Assembly: GCF_000425365.1 (NCBI RefSeq)
Contig: NZ_AUDH01000007.1
Span: 1 to 64,000 of the forward strand
Origin: Rubritepida flocculans DSM 14296
GTDB lineage: Bacteria; Pseudomonadota; Alphaproteobacteria; Acetobacterales; Acetobacteraceae
Direction of reading: 5' to 3'
Length of the DNA stretch: 64,000 bases
The notes under the pieces are model-generated. The model was not told the origin of the DNA. It was given only the letters and a program-made list of their open reading frames with translations, and ran no database searches. Each line of letters begins with the position of its first letter. Position 1 is the first letter of the stretch. Both the position numbers and the translations under genes were made by a program. Below, piece by piece: positions 17,833 to 26,424 of the stretch.

Positions 17833-18722
17833 CGCTTCGCACCTCGCTTGATCTCGCGGTGCAGGATGTAGAGGGAGGCGAGCACGATCAAGCCCGCGCC
17901 GAGGAAGGTCATCGGCCCCGGCACCTCGCCGAAGAGGATCCAGCCCAGCAGCACCGCCCAGAGGATGCCCGTGTAGCTGTAGGCGCCGAGCGAGGAGACC
18001 TGCGCGGAGGCGAAGGCCTCGGTCAGCAGCACCTGCGCCACGCCGCCCACCAGGCCGACGGCGAGCAGCAGCCAGAACTCGGTCCATGTGGGCGTCACCC
18101 ACAGGAAGGGCAGAGTCATTCCCGTGAAGGCCGTCATCAGCAGCGACTGCCACAGCACGATGGTGGTGGAGCGCTCGGTGGAGGAGAGGCTGCGCACGAG
18201 CAGCGTGGTCATCGCCGAGAACACGCCGTGCAGCACCGCCACCGCCATGCCGATGGCGACCCAGGCCTCCACCACGCCCTGGAAGGCGCCCTGGCCGAGC
18301 GCGATGACGAGGATGCCCAGGAACCCCAGCGCCACCGCCCCGAAGCGGTGCACGCCCACGCGCTCGCCCAGGAAGGGAATGGCGAGCAGCGTGACGAAAA
18401 GGGGCGTGGTGAAGGTCAGCGCCGTCTGCTCCGCGAGCGGCAGCACGGTCAGCGCGAAGAAGGAGCAGCCCATGGCGAGCGTGCCCGTGGTGGCGCGCAG
18501 CAGGTGCTGCGGGAAGCGCTGCGTGGCGAGCGCGAAGCCCTGCCCCATGCGCCAGACGATCAGCAGCACCACGGGCAGCGCGACCAGGCTGCGGAAGAAC
18601 ATGATCTCGGGGAAGGGGATGCGCGCGCCCAGCAGCTTCACCAGCGCGCCCATGAAGGTGAACAGCGCGGTGGCGGCGAGCATCAGCGCCGCCCCGCGCC
18701 GGGCGTCATGGCGCAGCGGCAC
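17829..18722 (-). CDS. EamA/DMT-superfamily transporter (RhaT-like), copy A
   Basis: 297 residues with ten hydrophobic segments in two five-helix repeats, the drug/metabolite transporter pattern. The family signature is visible at FFRSLVALPVVLL, LTFTTPLFVTLLAIPFLGERV and SYTGILWAVLLGWILFGEVP. Inner-membrane export of a small metabolite is expected; the substrate is unknown. Overlaps the neighbouring EamA gene by 17 bp and the metallo-hydrolase by 4 bp. Confidence 0.9.
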   Translation of the reverse strand: MPLRHDARRGAALMLAATALFTFMGALVKLLGARIPFPEIMFFRSLVALPVVLLIVWRMGQGFALATQRFPQHLLRATTGTLAMGCSFFALTVLPLAEQTALTFTTPLFVTLLAIPFLGERVGVHRFGAVALGFLGILVIALGQGAFQGVVEAWVAIGMAVAVLHGVFSAMTTLLVRSLSSTERSTTIVLWQSLLMTAFTGMTLPFLWVTPTWTEFWLLLAVGLVGGVAQVLLTEAFASAQVSSLGAYSYTGILWAVLLGWILFGEVPGPMTFLGAGLIVLASLYILHREIKRGAKR

Positions 18723-19650
18723 GGCGGGCCCTTTCCTCGGCGCGGCGCACCCGCTCGCGGTGCAGGTTGTAGAGCCCCGCGCAGATGACGATGGCCGCCC
18801 CCGTCAGCGTGGTCCAGGCCGGCGCCTCGGCGAAGATGAGGAAGCCCAGCAGAAGCCCCCACAGCAGCGGCGTGTATTCGAGCGGCGCGAGCGAGGCGAT
18901 GGGCGTCAGCGCGAAGGCGCGCGCGAAGAGCAGATGCGCCACCGCGTTGGAGACGCCGAAGAACACCAGCAGCAGCACCATCCACCAGGAGGGGAGGAGG
19001 CTCGGCTGCCCGGAGGCGGGCCAGAGCGCCTCCACCGGGTAGAGGATGAGCCCATAGGGAATGTGCACCGCCAGCATCCAGAAGGCGATGACGGAGGGCG
19101 TGTCGGTCGCGGCGAGGGTGCGCGTCCAGATGCGGCTCACGGCCATCCCCGCCACCGCGACCAGCAGCACCGGCGTCTCCCAGCGCCAGAGATCGCCGCC
19201 CGGCTGCAGCATGAACAGCACGCCGCAGAAGCCCACGAGGCAGGAGAGCCAGCGCCGCCACCCCACGCGCTCGCCCAGCATGGGAATGGCGAGCAGCGTC
19301 ATCATCAGCGGCGCCGCCGCCGCCACCGCGTAGGAATCCGCGAGCCCCATGCCGGCGAGCCAGACGATGTACCACAGCACCGAGACGGAGCAGTGCAGCA
19401 CCGACCGCCCGAGCACGAGCCGCAGGTTGCGCGGCCACAGCCCCGAGAAGCGCGCCAGCGCCGCCACCGCCAGCGCGCCGATCGCGCCGCGCCAGAGCAT
19501 CGCCCCCGCCACGCCCACCTCGGGCAGGGCGAACTTCACGGCCGCATCGGCAAGCGAGATGACGACATAACCCAGCACGCCGATGGCCAGGCCGCGCACC
19601 GCCGCCTCGCCGCTCGTCGCGCGCCCCGGCGCGGCGGCGGGCTCAGGCAA
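18706..19650 (-). CDS. EamA/DMT-superfamily transporter, copy B
   Basis: 314 residues, ten predicted helices in the 5+5 EamA layout (VAAAAPLMMTLLAIPMLGERV; LEYTPLLWGLLLGFLIFAEA). It is a neighbour and likely distant duplicate of the gene at 17829-18722; DMT proteins of this size act alone or as homodimers, though a tandem overlapping pair could also pair up. The C-terminal tail is strongly basic (HRERVRRAEERARR). It starts inside the last codons of the MaoC-like gene (8-bp overlap). Confidence 0.9.
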   Translation of the reverse strand: MPEPAAAPGRATSGEAAVRGLAIGVLGYVVISLADAAVKFALPEVGVAGAMLWRGAIGALAVAALARFSGLWPRNLRLVLGRSVLHCSVSVLWYIVWLAGMGLADSYAVAAAAPLMMTLLAIPMLGERVGWRRWLSCLVGFCGVLFMLQPGGDLWRWETPVLLVAVAGMAVSRIWTRTLAATDTPSVIAFWMLAVHIPYGLILYPVEALWPASGQPSLLPSWWMVLLLVFFGVSNAVAHLLFARAFALTPIASLAPLEYTPLLWGLLLGFLIFAEAPAWTTLTGAAIVICAGLYNLHRERVRRAEERARRAAAP

Positions 19651-20467
19651 GGGCGGCGTCCGCCTTCATGCAGGTGGCACCCGAGGCGTCGCGCGTCTCG
19701 CCGATCAGCCCCTCGCCCTCGCGCCGCGCCAGCAGGGCGAGCGGCGCGCCCGCGAAGGCGGGCCGCACGCCGCGGAAGGCGAAGCGCGCGAGGCGGCGGC
19801 CGGGCGCCGCGGCAAGCATGGTCGCGGCCAGCAGCGTCGCCTGCAGCGGCCCATGCACCACGAGGCCCGGATAGCCCTCCTCCGCGCGCGCGTAGTCGGC
19901 GTCGTAATGGATGCGATGCCCGTTGCCCGTCAGCGCCGAGTAGCGGAACAGCAGCACCGGATCGGGCGTGAGGTCGCGCCGCACCTCGGCCGCGAAGGGG
20001 GGCGCGGGCTCGGCCTCGCGCACCGCCGCGCCTTCCGTGCCGCGATAGACGATGTCCTGCTCCTCGCGCAGCACGGCCCCGCGCGGGTTGGAGAGGTCGT
20101 GCCGCAGGGTCACGAAGACGAGCCGGCCCGAACCGCCCGTCTTCTCCGTGACGGAGAGGATGGTGGTGACGCGCCGCACCGCCTCGCCCGCGCGCAGCGG
20201 GTTGCCGGTGAAGGACAGCCGCCCGCCCGCCCACATCCGCCGGGGCAGATCCTCGAGCGCGGGCAGGAAGCCGCCCCGCCGCGGGTGGCCGTCCGCGCCG
20301 ATCCCGCAGGGGCGCCGCCAGTCCTGGAACAGCATCCAGTGCCAGAGCGGGGGTGCCTCCTCGCCCGGTGGCGGGGCGTCGAGGGTGGCGGCCATGCGCG
20401 CGAGCGCGGCGGGCGCCAGCACATCCTCCTGCGTCTCGCTGCGGCCGATGAAGGCCTCGAAGCCCAT
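19643..20467 (-). CDS. MaoC/FAS1-like dehydratase-domain acyl-CoA hydratase (mesaconyl-C4-CoA hydratase-like)
   Basis: 274 residues with a divergent N-terminal hot-dog (WHWMLFQDWRRPCGIGADGHP; GGRLSFTGNPLRAGE) and a C-terminal MaoC hot-dog with hydratase motif RYSALTGNGHRIHYDADYA and YPGLVVHGPLQA. This matches the HTD2/mesaconyl-C4-CoA hydratase group, which adds or removes water from an enoyl-CoA. Head of a four-gene overlapping chain with two EamA transporters and a metallo-hydrolase. ATG 20467 was chosen because homology begins there. Confidence 0.85.
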   Translation of the reverse strand: MGFEAFIGRSETQEDVLAPAALARMAATLDAPPPGEEAPPLWHWMLFQDWRRPCGIGADGHPRRGGFLPALEDLPRRMWAGGRLSFTGNPLRAGEAVRRVTTILSVTEKTGGSGRLVFVTLRHDLSNPRGAVLREEQDIVYRGTEGAAVREAEPAPPFAAEVRRDLTPDPVLLFRYSALTGNGHRIHYDADYARAEEGYPGLVVHGPLQATLLAATMLAAAPGRRLARFAFRGVRPAFAGAPLALLARREGEGLIGETRDASGATCMKADAALA

Positions 20468-20605
20468 GGCGTGATCCCGGCGTGGTGCGTGCCGCAGCAT
20501 GGGCCGAGCCCGGGGGGCGCGCAATCGCGCCGCGCCGCCGCCCTGCCCCGCTTTGGCCGCATCCGCGGCTGGACTTGGCCATGCTCCGCGCCGAAAAGGG
20601 GCGCC

Positions 20606-21349
20606 GTGGACCCGCACGAATACGCCCTGATGGACGCGGTCGAGGACCGCATGTGGTGGTATCGCAGCCTGCACCGGCATGCGCTGGAGGCGCTCGCGCC
20701 ACTGCCGGCGGAGGCGGCGGTGCTGGATGCGGGCTGCGGCACGGGCGGCTTCCTCGCCCGGCTGCGGGCGCGGATGCCGCGCGCGCGCCTCTATGGGCTC
20801 GACTACGAACCGCAGGCCGCCCGCCGCGCGGCCGACAAGGCTCGGGCCGCCGTCACGGCCGGCACGGTCAACGCCCTGCCCTTCCCCGACGCCGCCTTCG
20901 ACGCGGTGGTGAGCCTCGACGTGCTCTGCCATCAGGCGGTCGAGGAGGGCGCGGCGCTCGCCGAGTTCCGCCGCGTGCTGAAGCCGGGCGGGGCGCTGGT
21001 GCTGAACCTGCCCGCGCACGAGTGGCTGCGCTCGGCCCATGACGTGCGGGTGCACACCGCGCGCCGCTACGAACGGGCGGAGGTGGCGCGGAAACTCGCC
21101 GCCGCCGGCTTCGAGGACGCGCGCCCGCGCCACTGGAACAGCCTGCTGCTGCCGCTGATGTTCGTGCAGCGCAAGCTGCTCAAGCGCGACGAGGGCGCGG
21201 CCTCGGACGTGCAGCCCTTCCCGCCCTGGCTGGACGCCGGGCTCTTCGCCGCCTGCCGCGCCGAGGCCGCGCTGATGCGCGCGGGCCTCTCCTTCCCCCT
21301 GGGCGGTTCCGTCCTCGCCACCGCCCGCCGTCCCGGAACCACGCCATGA
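20606..21349 (+). CDS. Class I SAM-dependent methyltransferase
   Basis: 247 residues from GTG 20606, preceded by AAAAGGGG. The N-terminus (VDPHEYALMDAVEDRMWWYRSLH) and motif I VLDAGCGTGGFLARL identify the methyltransferase fold; LPFPDAAFDAVVSLDVLCH and LKPGGALVLNLPAHEW follow in order. Its stop overlaps the glycosyltransferase start by 4 bp, so the three genes to 22663 form one unit probably concerned with a membrane-linked sugar. The methyl acceptor is unknown. Confidence 0.88.
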   Translation: MDPHEYALMDAVEDRMWWYRSLHRHALEALAPLPAEAAVLDAGCGTGGFLARLRARMPRARLYGLDYEPQAARRAADKARAAVTAGTVNALPFPDAAFDAVVSLDVLCHQAVEEGAALAEFRRVLKPGGALVLNLPAHEWLRSAHDVRVHTARRYERAEVARKLAAAGFEDARPRHWNSLLLPLMFVQRKLLKRDEGAASDVQPFPPWLDAGLFAACRAEAALMRAGLSFPLGGSVLATARRPGTTP

Positions 21350-22311
21350 GCGACACGACACACCCCGTGGGACTTTCCATCGTCATCCCCGTCTATCGCG
21401 GGGCGAGCACCATCGGCCGGCTGGTGGAGGCGCTCTCCCAGCTCCGCCCGGCCGGGGGGCTCGAGATCATCCTGGTGAACGACGGCAGCCCCGACGATTC
21501 GGGCGATGTGTGCCGCCGCCTCGCCGAGACCGCCACGGTGCCGCTCACCTACATCGAGCACGCGCGCAATTTCGGCGAGCACAACGCGGTGATGACCGGC
21601 TTCCGCCACGCGCGCGGCGCCTATGTCATCAACATGGACGACGACCTGCAGAACCCGCCCGAGGAGGTGGTGCGCCTCTACGACCACGCCCGGCTGGGCG
21701 GCTGGGACGTGGTGTACACGCGCTACGCCAAGAAGGAGCACGAGGGCTGGCGCAACCTGGGCAGCCGCTTCGCCAACCGGGTCGCGGACGCGCTGCTGGA
21801 CAAGCCCAAAGGCCTCTACCTCTCTTCCTTCCGCTGCATGAGCGCCCTCGTCGTGCGCGAGGTGACGAAGTACACCGGCCCCTACCCCTACATCGACGGG
21901 CTGATCATGCAGGTGACGCAGCGCATCTCCGTCATCGAGGTGGCGCATTACGCGCGCGCCGAGGGGCGGTCCAACTACAATCTCCGCCGGCTGGTGCGGC
22001 TGTGGCTGAACCTCGCCACCAACTTCTCGGTGCTGCCGCTGCGGCTGGCGGTGTTCGCCGGCGCGGCCATGGGGGCGCTCGGCTTCCTCATGGCGCTCGT
22101 CGTCATCATCGAGGCGATCTTCTTCGAGACGCCCTCCGGCTGGGCCTCGACGATGACGCTGATGCTGCTCATCGCCGGCGTGCAGTTCATGATCCTGGGC
22201 GTGCTGGGCGAATATGTCGGCCGCGCCTTCCTGATGGCGAACGGCAAGCCCCAGGGCGTGGTGCGCGAGGTGCTGCGCCCCCGGCGCGAGCGGGTGGAAC
22301 CGGCCGAGTGA
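21346..22311 (+). CDS. Family 2 glycosyltransferase, polyprenyl-phosphate type (ArnC/DPM1-like)
   Basis: 321 residues. The GT-A domain shows LSIVIPVYRGA, VNDGSPDDS and the metal motif in INMDDDLQNPP (98-100). Two membrane helices follow (about 232-260 and 268-292), as in ArnC, GtrB and other enzymes that load a sugar onto undecaprenyl phosphate at the cytoplasmic face. The adjacent small flippase would move the lipid-linked sugar outward. Coupled to the methyltransferase by ATGA and 10 bp upstream of the flippase. Confidence 0.92.
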   Translation: MSDTTHPVGLSIVIPVYRGASTIGRLVEALSQLRPAGGLEIILVNDGSPDDSGDVCRRLAETATVPLTYIEHARNFGEHNAVMTGFRHARGAYVINMDDDLQNPPEEVVRLYDHARLGGWDVVYTRYAKKEHEGWRNLGSRFANRVADALLDKPKGLYLSSFRCMSALVVREVTKYTGPYPYIDGLIMQVTQRISVIEVAHYARAEGRSNYNLRRLVRLWLNLATNFSVLPLRLAVFAGAAMGALGFLMALVVIIEAIFFETPSGWASTMTLMLLIAGVQFMILGVLGEYVGRAFLMANGKPQGVVREVLRPRRERVEPAE

Positions 22312-22321
22312 GCCCCGCGCG

Positions 22322-22663
22322 ATGAGCTTCCACTGGGGCGCGCTGATCGCCGCCATCGCCTCCTCGCTGGTCGGGCAGGTGCTGCTCAAGGCGGGGGCCG
22401 AGGGCGGCACCGCCCAGGGCGTGATCGAGCAGTTCCTGCGCTGGCAGACGGTGCTCGGCATCGGCTTCTACGGCGCGGGCGCGCTGCTCTACATCATGGC
22501 GCTGCGCAAGATCCCGATGAGCGTCGCGCTGCCCTGCACAGCGGCGAGCTACGCGGTCATCGCCCTGATCGGCTGGTGGTTCTTCGCCGAGCCGCTGGGG
22601 GCGCAGAAGATCGCGGCCATCCTGCTCATCATCGGGGGCGTGGCGCTGCTCGCCACGGCCTGA
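22322..22663 (+). CDS. Small EamA/SMR-type flippase subunit (ArnE/ArnF-like)
   Basis: 113 residues and four hydrophobic helices, with VGQVLLKAGA in helix 1 and KIPMSVALPCTAASYAVIALIGWWFFAEPLG across helices 3-4 as in small multidrug-resistance and ArnE/F proteins. Immediately after a polyprenyl-phosphate glycosyltransferase, a role in flipping the undecaprenyl-linked sugar is the best inference. Only one subunit gene is present, so it would act as a homodimer. Confidence 0.85.
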   Translation: MSFHWGALIAAIASSLVGQVLLKAGAEGGTAQGVIEQFLRWQTVLGIGFYGAGALLYIMALRKIPMSVALPCTAASYAVIALIGWWFFAEPLGAQKIAAILLIIGGVALLATA

Positions 22664-22672
22664 CCGCCCCCT

Positions 22673-23437
22673 TCACCGCCACAGCGCGGGGTTGGCGAGC
22701 AGCTCGGCGCATCTCTGCGCCACGGCGGCGAGGATCGCCTCGCCCTTCGCGGGGCTCGCCGTCCGCGCATCGCCGATCACGCCGCTCGGGCTGAGCTCGC
22801 GGAAGCTGCGGCGCATGAGAAGCCCGGGCGGCTGGCCCGGCACGCGGGTCGAGCCCGGGCCATGCGCCTCCTCCAGCCGCTCGGGCCGCACGCCCTCGGC
22901 CATCAGGTGCCAGACCATCGAGGTCTCGGCCTCGCAGGCGTGCATCAGCCCCGCCTGGCGTTCCAGCAGCGGCGAGATCGCCTCCGGCGCCATGTGCCAG
23001 TAGGTGCCGCCCGCGACGCGGATGCCGAGCGCGACAGAGAGCTCGGTGGCCGCCACGCCGATGGCCTCCGCATTGCCGCCATGGCCGTTGAGCAGCATCA
23101 CGCGGCGGAAGCCGTGCCGGGCCGCGCTGCCCACCACGCCGCGCAGCACGGCCTGGAAGGCGGCGTTGTCCAGCGTCACCGTGCCGCCGAAGGCCATGTG
23201 GTGCTCGGCGAGCCCGGTCCAGACCACGGGGCTGACCAGCGCGCGCTCGCCCATGGCGGCGAGGCGCCGCGCCGTCTCCAGCGCCACGGCGCCGGCGAGC
23301 AGGATGTCGGTGCCGGTGCACAGATGCGGCCCGTGCTGCTCCAGCGAGGCGACGGGCACGATCAGCAGCGCATCGGCCGCGGCTTCGGCCTGCACCTCGG
23401 CGGCGGTGAGGCGCATCCATTCCAGGCTCCGGGTCAT
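22673..23437 (-). CDS. Creatininase-family amidohydrolase
   Basis: 254 residues. Metal and substrate motifs of the family are clear: PVASLEQHGPHLCTGTD (Glu, His and Asp ligands), FGGTVTLDN and LNGHGGNAEAI, with a later Glu in ACEAETSMVW. Relatives hydrolyse creatinine, formamides in riboflavin/F420 synthesis or mycofactocin peptides, so the substrate cannot be assigned. ATG 23437 has GGGAG nine bases upstream. It converges with the flippase gene (9-bp gap). Confidence 0.88.
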   Translation of the reverse strand: MTRSLEWMRLTAAEVQAEAAADALLIVPVASLEQHGPHLCTGTDILLAGAVALETARRLAAMGERALVSPVVWTGLAEHHMAFGGTVTLDNAAFQAVLRGVVGSAARHGFRRVMLLNGHGGNAEAIGVAATELSVALGIRVAGGTYWHMAPEAISPLLERQAGLMHACEAETSMVWHLMAEGVRPERLEEAHGPGSTRVPGQPPGLLMRRSFRELSPSGVIGDARTASPAKGEAILAAVAQRCAELLANPALWR

Positions 23438-23498
23438 GCGGCGATTCTCCCTGCGTGGCGCGCCAGCAAGGCGCGCTTCGCCGCGCGCCGCAAGCCGC

Positions 23499-23625
23499 AT
23501 ACCGGCGGCCGCATGCCTCGACTCCCGAGAACGCGGCGCGACCGCTGCTATGCCCTTGTTTTGGCACGCCGCCGCCCGCCAACCCGGCGTGCGCGATGCG
23601 TCCGGCGTGACCGCCGGACGCATCA
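23499..23625 (-). repeat. Stop-anchored hairpin repeat, copy 3 (no middle hairpin)
   Basis: Follows the photolyase gene. Stem A, 23595-23624, has perfect 13-base arms (GATGCGTCCGGCG) with a 4-base loop and includes the TGA bases (23623-23625); the arm sequence differs from copy 1, yet pairing is perfect. The core CCAACCCGGCGTGCGC precedes it. Stem C (23499-23551) is imperfect. The middle CCCATCG hairpin is absent. Confidence 0.75.
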
Positions 23626-25164
23626 TCCCGGCGGCAGCGGGGCGTGCCGGTCGAGGAAGGCGCGCGCCTCGGCCCGCATGGCCGCGAGCTTCGCGGGGTC
23701 CATCTTCCTGAGCGTGGCGAGCGGCATGGCCATGCGCGGGTTGGCCGCGAAGCGCTCCGCGTGGCGGGCGATGAAGTCCCAGTAGAGGAAGTTGAAGGGG
23801 CAGGCGCCCTCGCCCGCGCTGCGCTTCACGTCGAAGCGGCAGCGCGCGCAATGGTCGCTCATCCGCGCGATGTAGGCGCCCGAGGCCGCATAGGGCTTGG
23901 AGGCCATGATCCCGCCATCGGCATGGATCGCCATGCCATGGGTGTTGGGCAGCTCCACCCACTCGAAGGCGTCGGCATAGACGCTGAGATACCAGTCGTT
24001 CACCGCATCGGGGTGGATGCCGGCGAGCAGCGCGAAATTGCCCGTCACCATCAGGCGCTGGATGTGATGGGCGTAGGCGAGGTCGCGCGTCTGGCGCACC
24101 ACGGAATCCACGCAGCGCATGCCGCTCTCGCCCGTCCAGTAGAACTCGGGCAGGGCGCGATGCGCCTCGAGCGCGTTGAGCGCGCGATAGCGGGGCATCT
24201 TCAGCCAGTAGAGGCCGCGCACATATTCGCGCCAGCCCAGGATCTGGCGGATGAAGCCCTCCACGGCGTTGAGCGGCGCCCGCCCCGCGCGCCAGGCGGC
24301 CTCGGCGGCGTCGCAGGCCTCGCGCGGCAGCAGCAGCCCGAGGTTGAGGCTGGTGGAGAGCAGGGAGTGGAACAGCGTCGCCTCGCCTTCCGCCATGGCG
24401 TCCTGGAAATCGCCGAAGCGGGGCAGGCGCTCGGCGATGAAGGCGGCGAGCGCGGCGCGGGCCTGCTGGCCGGTGACGGGCCAGTTGAACCCCTCCAGCG
24501 CGCCGAAGTGGCCTCCGAAGCGGCGGGCGACCATGTCCAACACCTCGCGCGTGATCTCATCGGGCGGGAAGCGCGGCGCGGGGGGCGGGACGAGGCCCCT
24601 GGGCAGGGGCTTGCGGTTCTCGGCGTCGAAGTTCCAGGCGCCGCCGACGGGCGCGCCGCCCTCCATCAGGTAGCCGGTGGCGCGGCGCATCTCGCGGTAG
24701 AAGAACTCCATGCGGAGCTGCGTCTTCGCCCCCGCCCAGCGGCGGAAGAAGGCAAGGCTCGCCAGGAAGCGTCCGTCCTCGCGGATCTCCACGGGCAGGC
24801 CGAGCGCCGCCTCCCAGCCGCGCATCTCCTCCAGCACCCGCCACTCGCCCGGATGGGTGCAGACGAGCCGCGCCGGGCGGTGGCGGGCGATGGCGCGCGC
24901 CACCTCGCCCGAGAAGCCGTGCGTGTTGGCGGGATCCTCGAGCCGCACGTGATCCACCCGCACCCCGCGGGCGGCGAGCGCGCGCGAGAAATGCCGCATG
25001 GCGGAGAGCACGAGGGCGATCTTCTGCGGGTGGTGGCGGGCGTAGGTGCATTCGCCCTCCACCTCCATCAGCAGCACCACGTCGCGCGCCGGGTCGAGAT
25101 CCTCGAGGGCGGAGAGGCTCGGGCTGAGCTGGTCGCCCAGCACCACGCGCAGCGCGCCGGCCAT
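23623..25164 (-). CDS. FeS bacterial cryptochrome/photolyase (PhrB/CryB type)
   Basis: 513 residues. LRVVLGDQLSPSLSAL opens the antenna domain, and the C-terminal FAD domain has NAVEGFIRQILGWREYVRG and MVTGNFALLAG. Four Cys for a 4Fe-4S cluster are at 351, 439, 442 and 455, a spacing equal to that of Agrobacterium PhrB, so this is the FeS-BCP class, which repairs (6-4) photoproducts or acts as a blue-light receptor. It lies 5 bp downstream of a DUF6134 gene. ATG 25164 follows the DUF6134 stop. Confidence 0.93.
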   Translation of the reverse strand: MAGALRVVLGDQLSPSLSALEDLDPARDVVLLMEVEGECTYARHHPQKIALVLSAMRHFSRALAARGVRVDHVRLEDPANTHGFSGEVARAIARHRPARLVCTHPGEWRVLEEMRGWEAALGLPVEIREDGRFLASLAFFRRWAGAKTQLRMEFFYREMRRATGYLMEGGAPVGGAWNFDAENRKPLPRGLVPPPAPRFPPDEITREVLDMVARRFGGHFGALEGFNWPVTGQQARAALAAFIAERLPRFGDFQDAMAEGEATLFHSLLSTSLNLGLLLPREACDAAEAAWRAGRAPLNAVEGFIRQILGWREYVRGLYWLKMPRYRALNALEAHRALPEFYWTGESGMRCVDSVVRQTRDLAYAHHIQRLMVTGNFALLAGIHPDAVNDWYLSVYADAFEWVELPNTHGMAIHADGGIMASKPYAASGAYIARMSDHCARCRFDVKRSAGEGACPFNFLYWDFIARHAERFAANPRMAMPLATLRKMDPAKLAAMRAEARAFLDRHAPLPPG

Positions 25165-25169
25165 GCGCG

Positions 25170-25796
25170 TCAGGCCGGCTCGTAGCTGACGGTGCTGCCG
25201 TCGTCGCCCTTGACGCTGTAGCCCACCCAGCGGCCGGCGGCGTCGTAGTCCAGCACCGCCTCGATCTCGCCCGCGCAGCGCCAGCGCAGCCCCCCGCCCG
25301 GCCGCGCCTCGCGGGTCCAGGAAAGCTCCATGGGCCGGCCCGTGCTGGTGCCGAAGACGGGCACGGCGCCGCCGAAGCGCTGCGGCTCCCACCAGGAGAG
25401 GGGCGCGGCCTCGGGCGGCAGGCGCAGCTCGCCCTCCGGGCCGCGCACGCGCACCCCGCCGGGCAGGGCCTCGGCGCTCACCTCCACCACGCGCCCGTTG
25501 CGGTTGAGGCGCGAGACGACGGAGACGAAGCGCCCGCCCTCCGTCACCTCCGTGTAGCGGTGCTCGAAGCGATAGACGACGACGCCGAGCACGCGCGGGG
25601 CCACCATCACCTCCGAGACGGCGGTGCGCCGCGCCCCCTGCTGGGTGAAAGTGACGTCATGGGTGCCGATGGCCATGCCCGCGCGCATCACGCGCCAGCG
25701 GTAGTCGCGCGGGCGATCGGCCAGGGCGGGCAGCGGCCGGGCGGCGGCGAGCGCGAGCAGGGCCCGGCGGGGCGGCGGGAGGAGGGAGGCAGCCAT
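25170..25796 (-). CDS. DUF6134-family secreted protein
   Basis: 208 residues with a signal-like N-terminus (RRALLALAAARPLPALA), then a beta-rich body (GTHDVTFTQQGARRTAVSEVMV; YRFEHRYTEVTEGGRFVSV; WEPQRFGGAVPVFGT) of the DUF6134 family, a probable lipocalin-like barrel of unknown function. It precedes the photolyase gene by 5 bp, so the two are likely cotranscribed. Confidence 0.75.
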   Translation of the reverse strand: MAASLLPPPRRALLALAAARPLPALADRPRDYRWRVMRAGMAIGTHDVTFTQQGARRTAVSEVMVAPRVLGVVVYRFEHRYTEVTEGGRFVSVVSRLNRNGRVVEVSAEALPGGVRVRGPEGELRLPPEAAPLSWWEPQRFGGAVPVFGTSTGRPMELSWTREARPGGGLRWRCAGEIEAVLDYDAAGRWVGYSVKGDDGSTVSYEPA

Positions 25797-25888
25797 GCCC
25801 CCTGGTCTGGCGACGCGGGGCCCCGCGTCAAGGGCGCGCGGGCGGGGATAGGAAGCGGGGCGCGCGCCGTGGCATGATCGGGGCCGCG

Positions 25889-26422
25889 ATGCGCCAGCTT
25901 CTGCTGCTCCGCCACGCCAAGTCCTCCTGGGACGATGCGCGGCTCACCGACCACGCCCGGCCGCTGAACGCGCGCGGGCGGCGGGCGGCCGACGCCATGG
26001 CGGCGCAGATGCGCGAGCTCGGCCTCGCGCCCGATGTGGTGCTCGTCTCCTCCGCCCGGCGCACGCTGCAGACGCTGGAGGCGCTGCAGCCGCTGGAGGG
26101 CAGCCCCATCGTCGAGGTGATGGACGAGCTCTACCTCGCCCCCTGGCCCGTGCTGATGGGCGCGCTGCGCCGCATCCCCGAGACGGCGCGCTCGGTGCTG
26201 CTCATCGGGCACAATCCCGGGCTGCACGATCTCGGGCTGGCGCTGATGGGGCCGGCGGGGGCGGCGCTGGGCAGCGCGGCGGCGCAGCGCCTGGCCGAGG
26301 GCTACCCCACCGGGGCGCTGGCCGAGTTCACCATCGCCTCGCGCTGGCAGGATCTCGCCGAGGGCGGCGGGCGCCTGGTGCGCTTCCTCGCTCCCCGGGA
26401 TCTGCCCGAACTCACCGCCTGA
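25889..26422 (+). CDS. SixA-like histidine phosphatase
   Basis: 177 residues from ATG 25889; an upstream ATG at 25874 adds five residues. LLLLRHAKSSWDD is the RHG-type catalytic motif with the phospho-accepting His, and LLIGHNPGLHDL carries the second His. Homologues remove phosphate from phosphohistidine proteins or small esters. The CHAD gene starts 2 bp after the stop, a pairing frequently seen and thought to link to polyphosphate. Confidence 0.88.
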   Translation: MRQLLLLRHAKSSWDDARLTDHARPLNARGRRAADAMAAQMRELGLAPDVVLVSSARRTLQTLEALQPLEGSPIVEVMDELYLAPWPVLMGALRRIPETARSVLLIGHNPGLHDLGLALMGPAGAALGSAAAQRLAEGYPTGALAEFTIASRWQDLAEGGGRLVRFLAPRDLPELTA

Positions 26423-26424
26423 GC

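Noticed and set aside
20581-20605. ATG 20581 as start of the methyltransferase
   Set aside because: It is out of frame with the methyltransferase; GTG 20606 is in frame, has a ribosome site and begins the conserved N-terminus.
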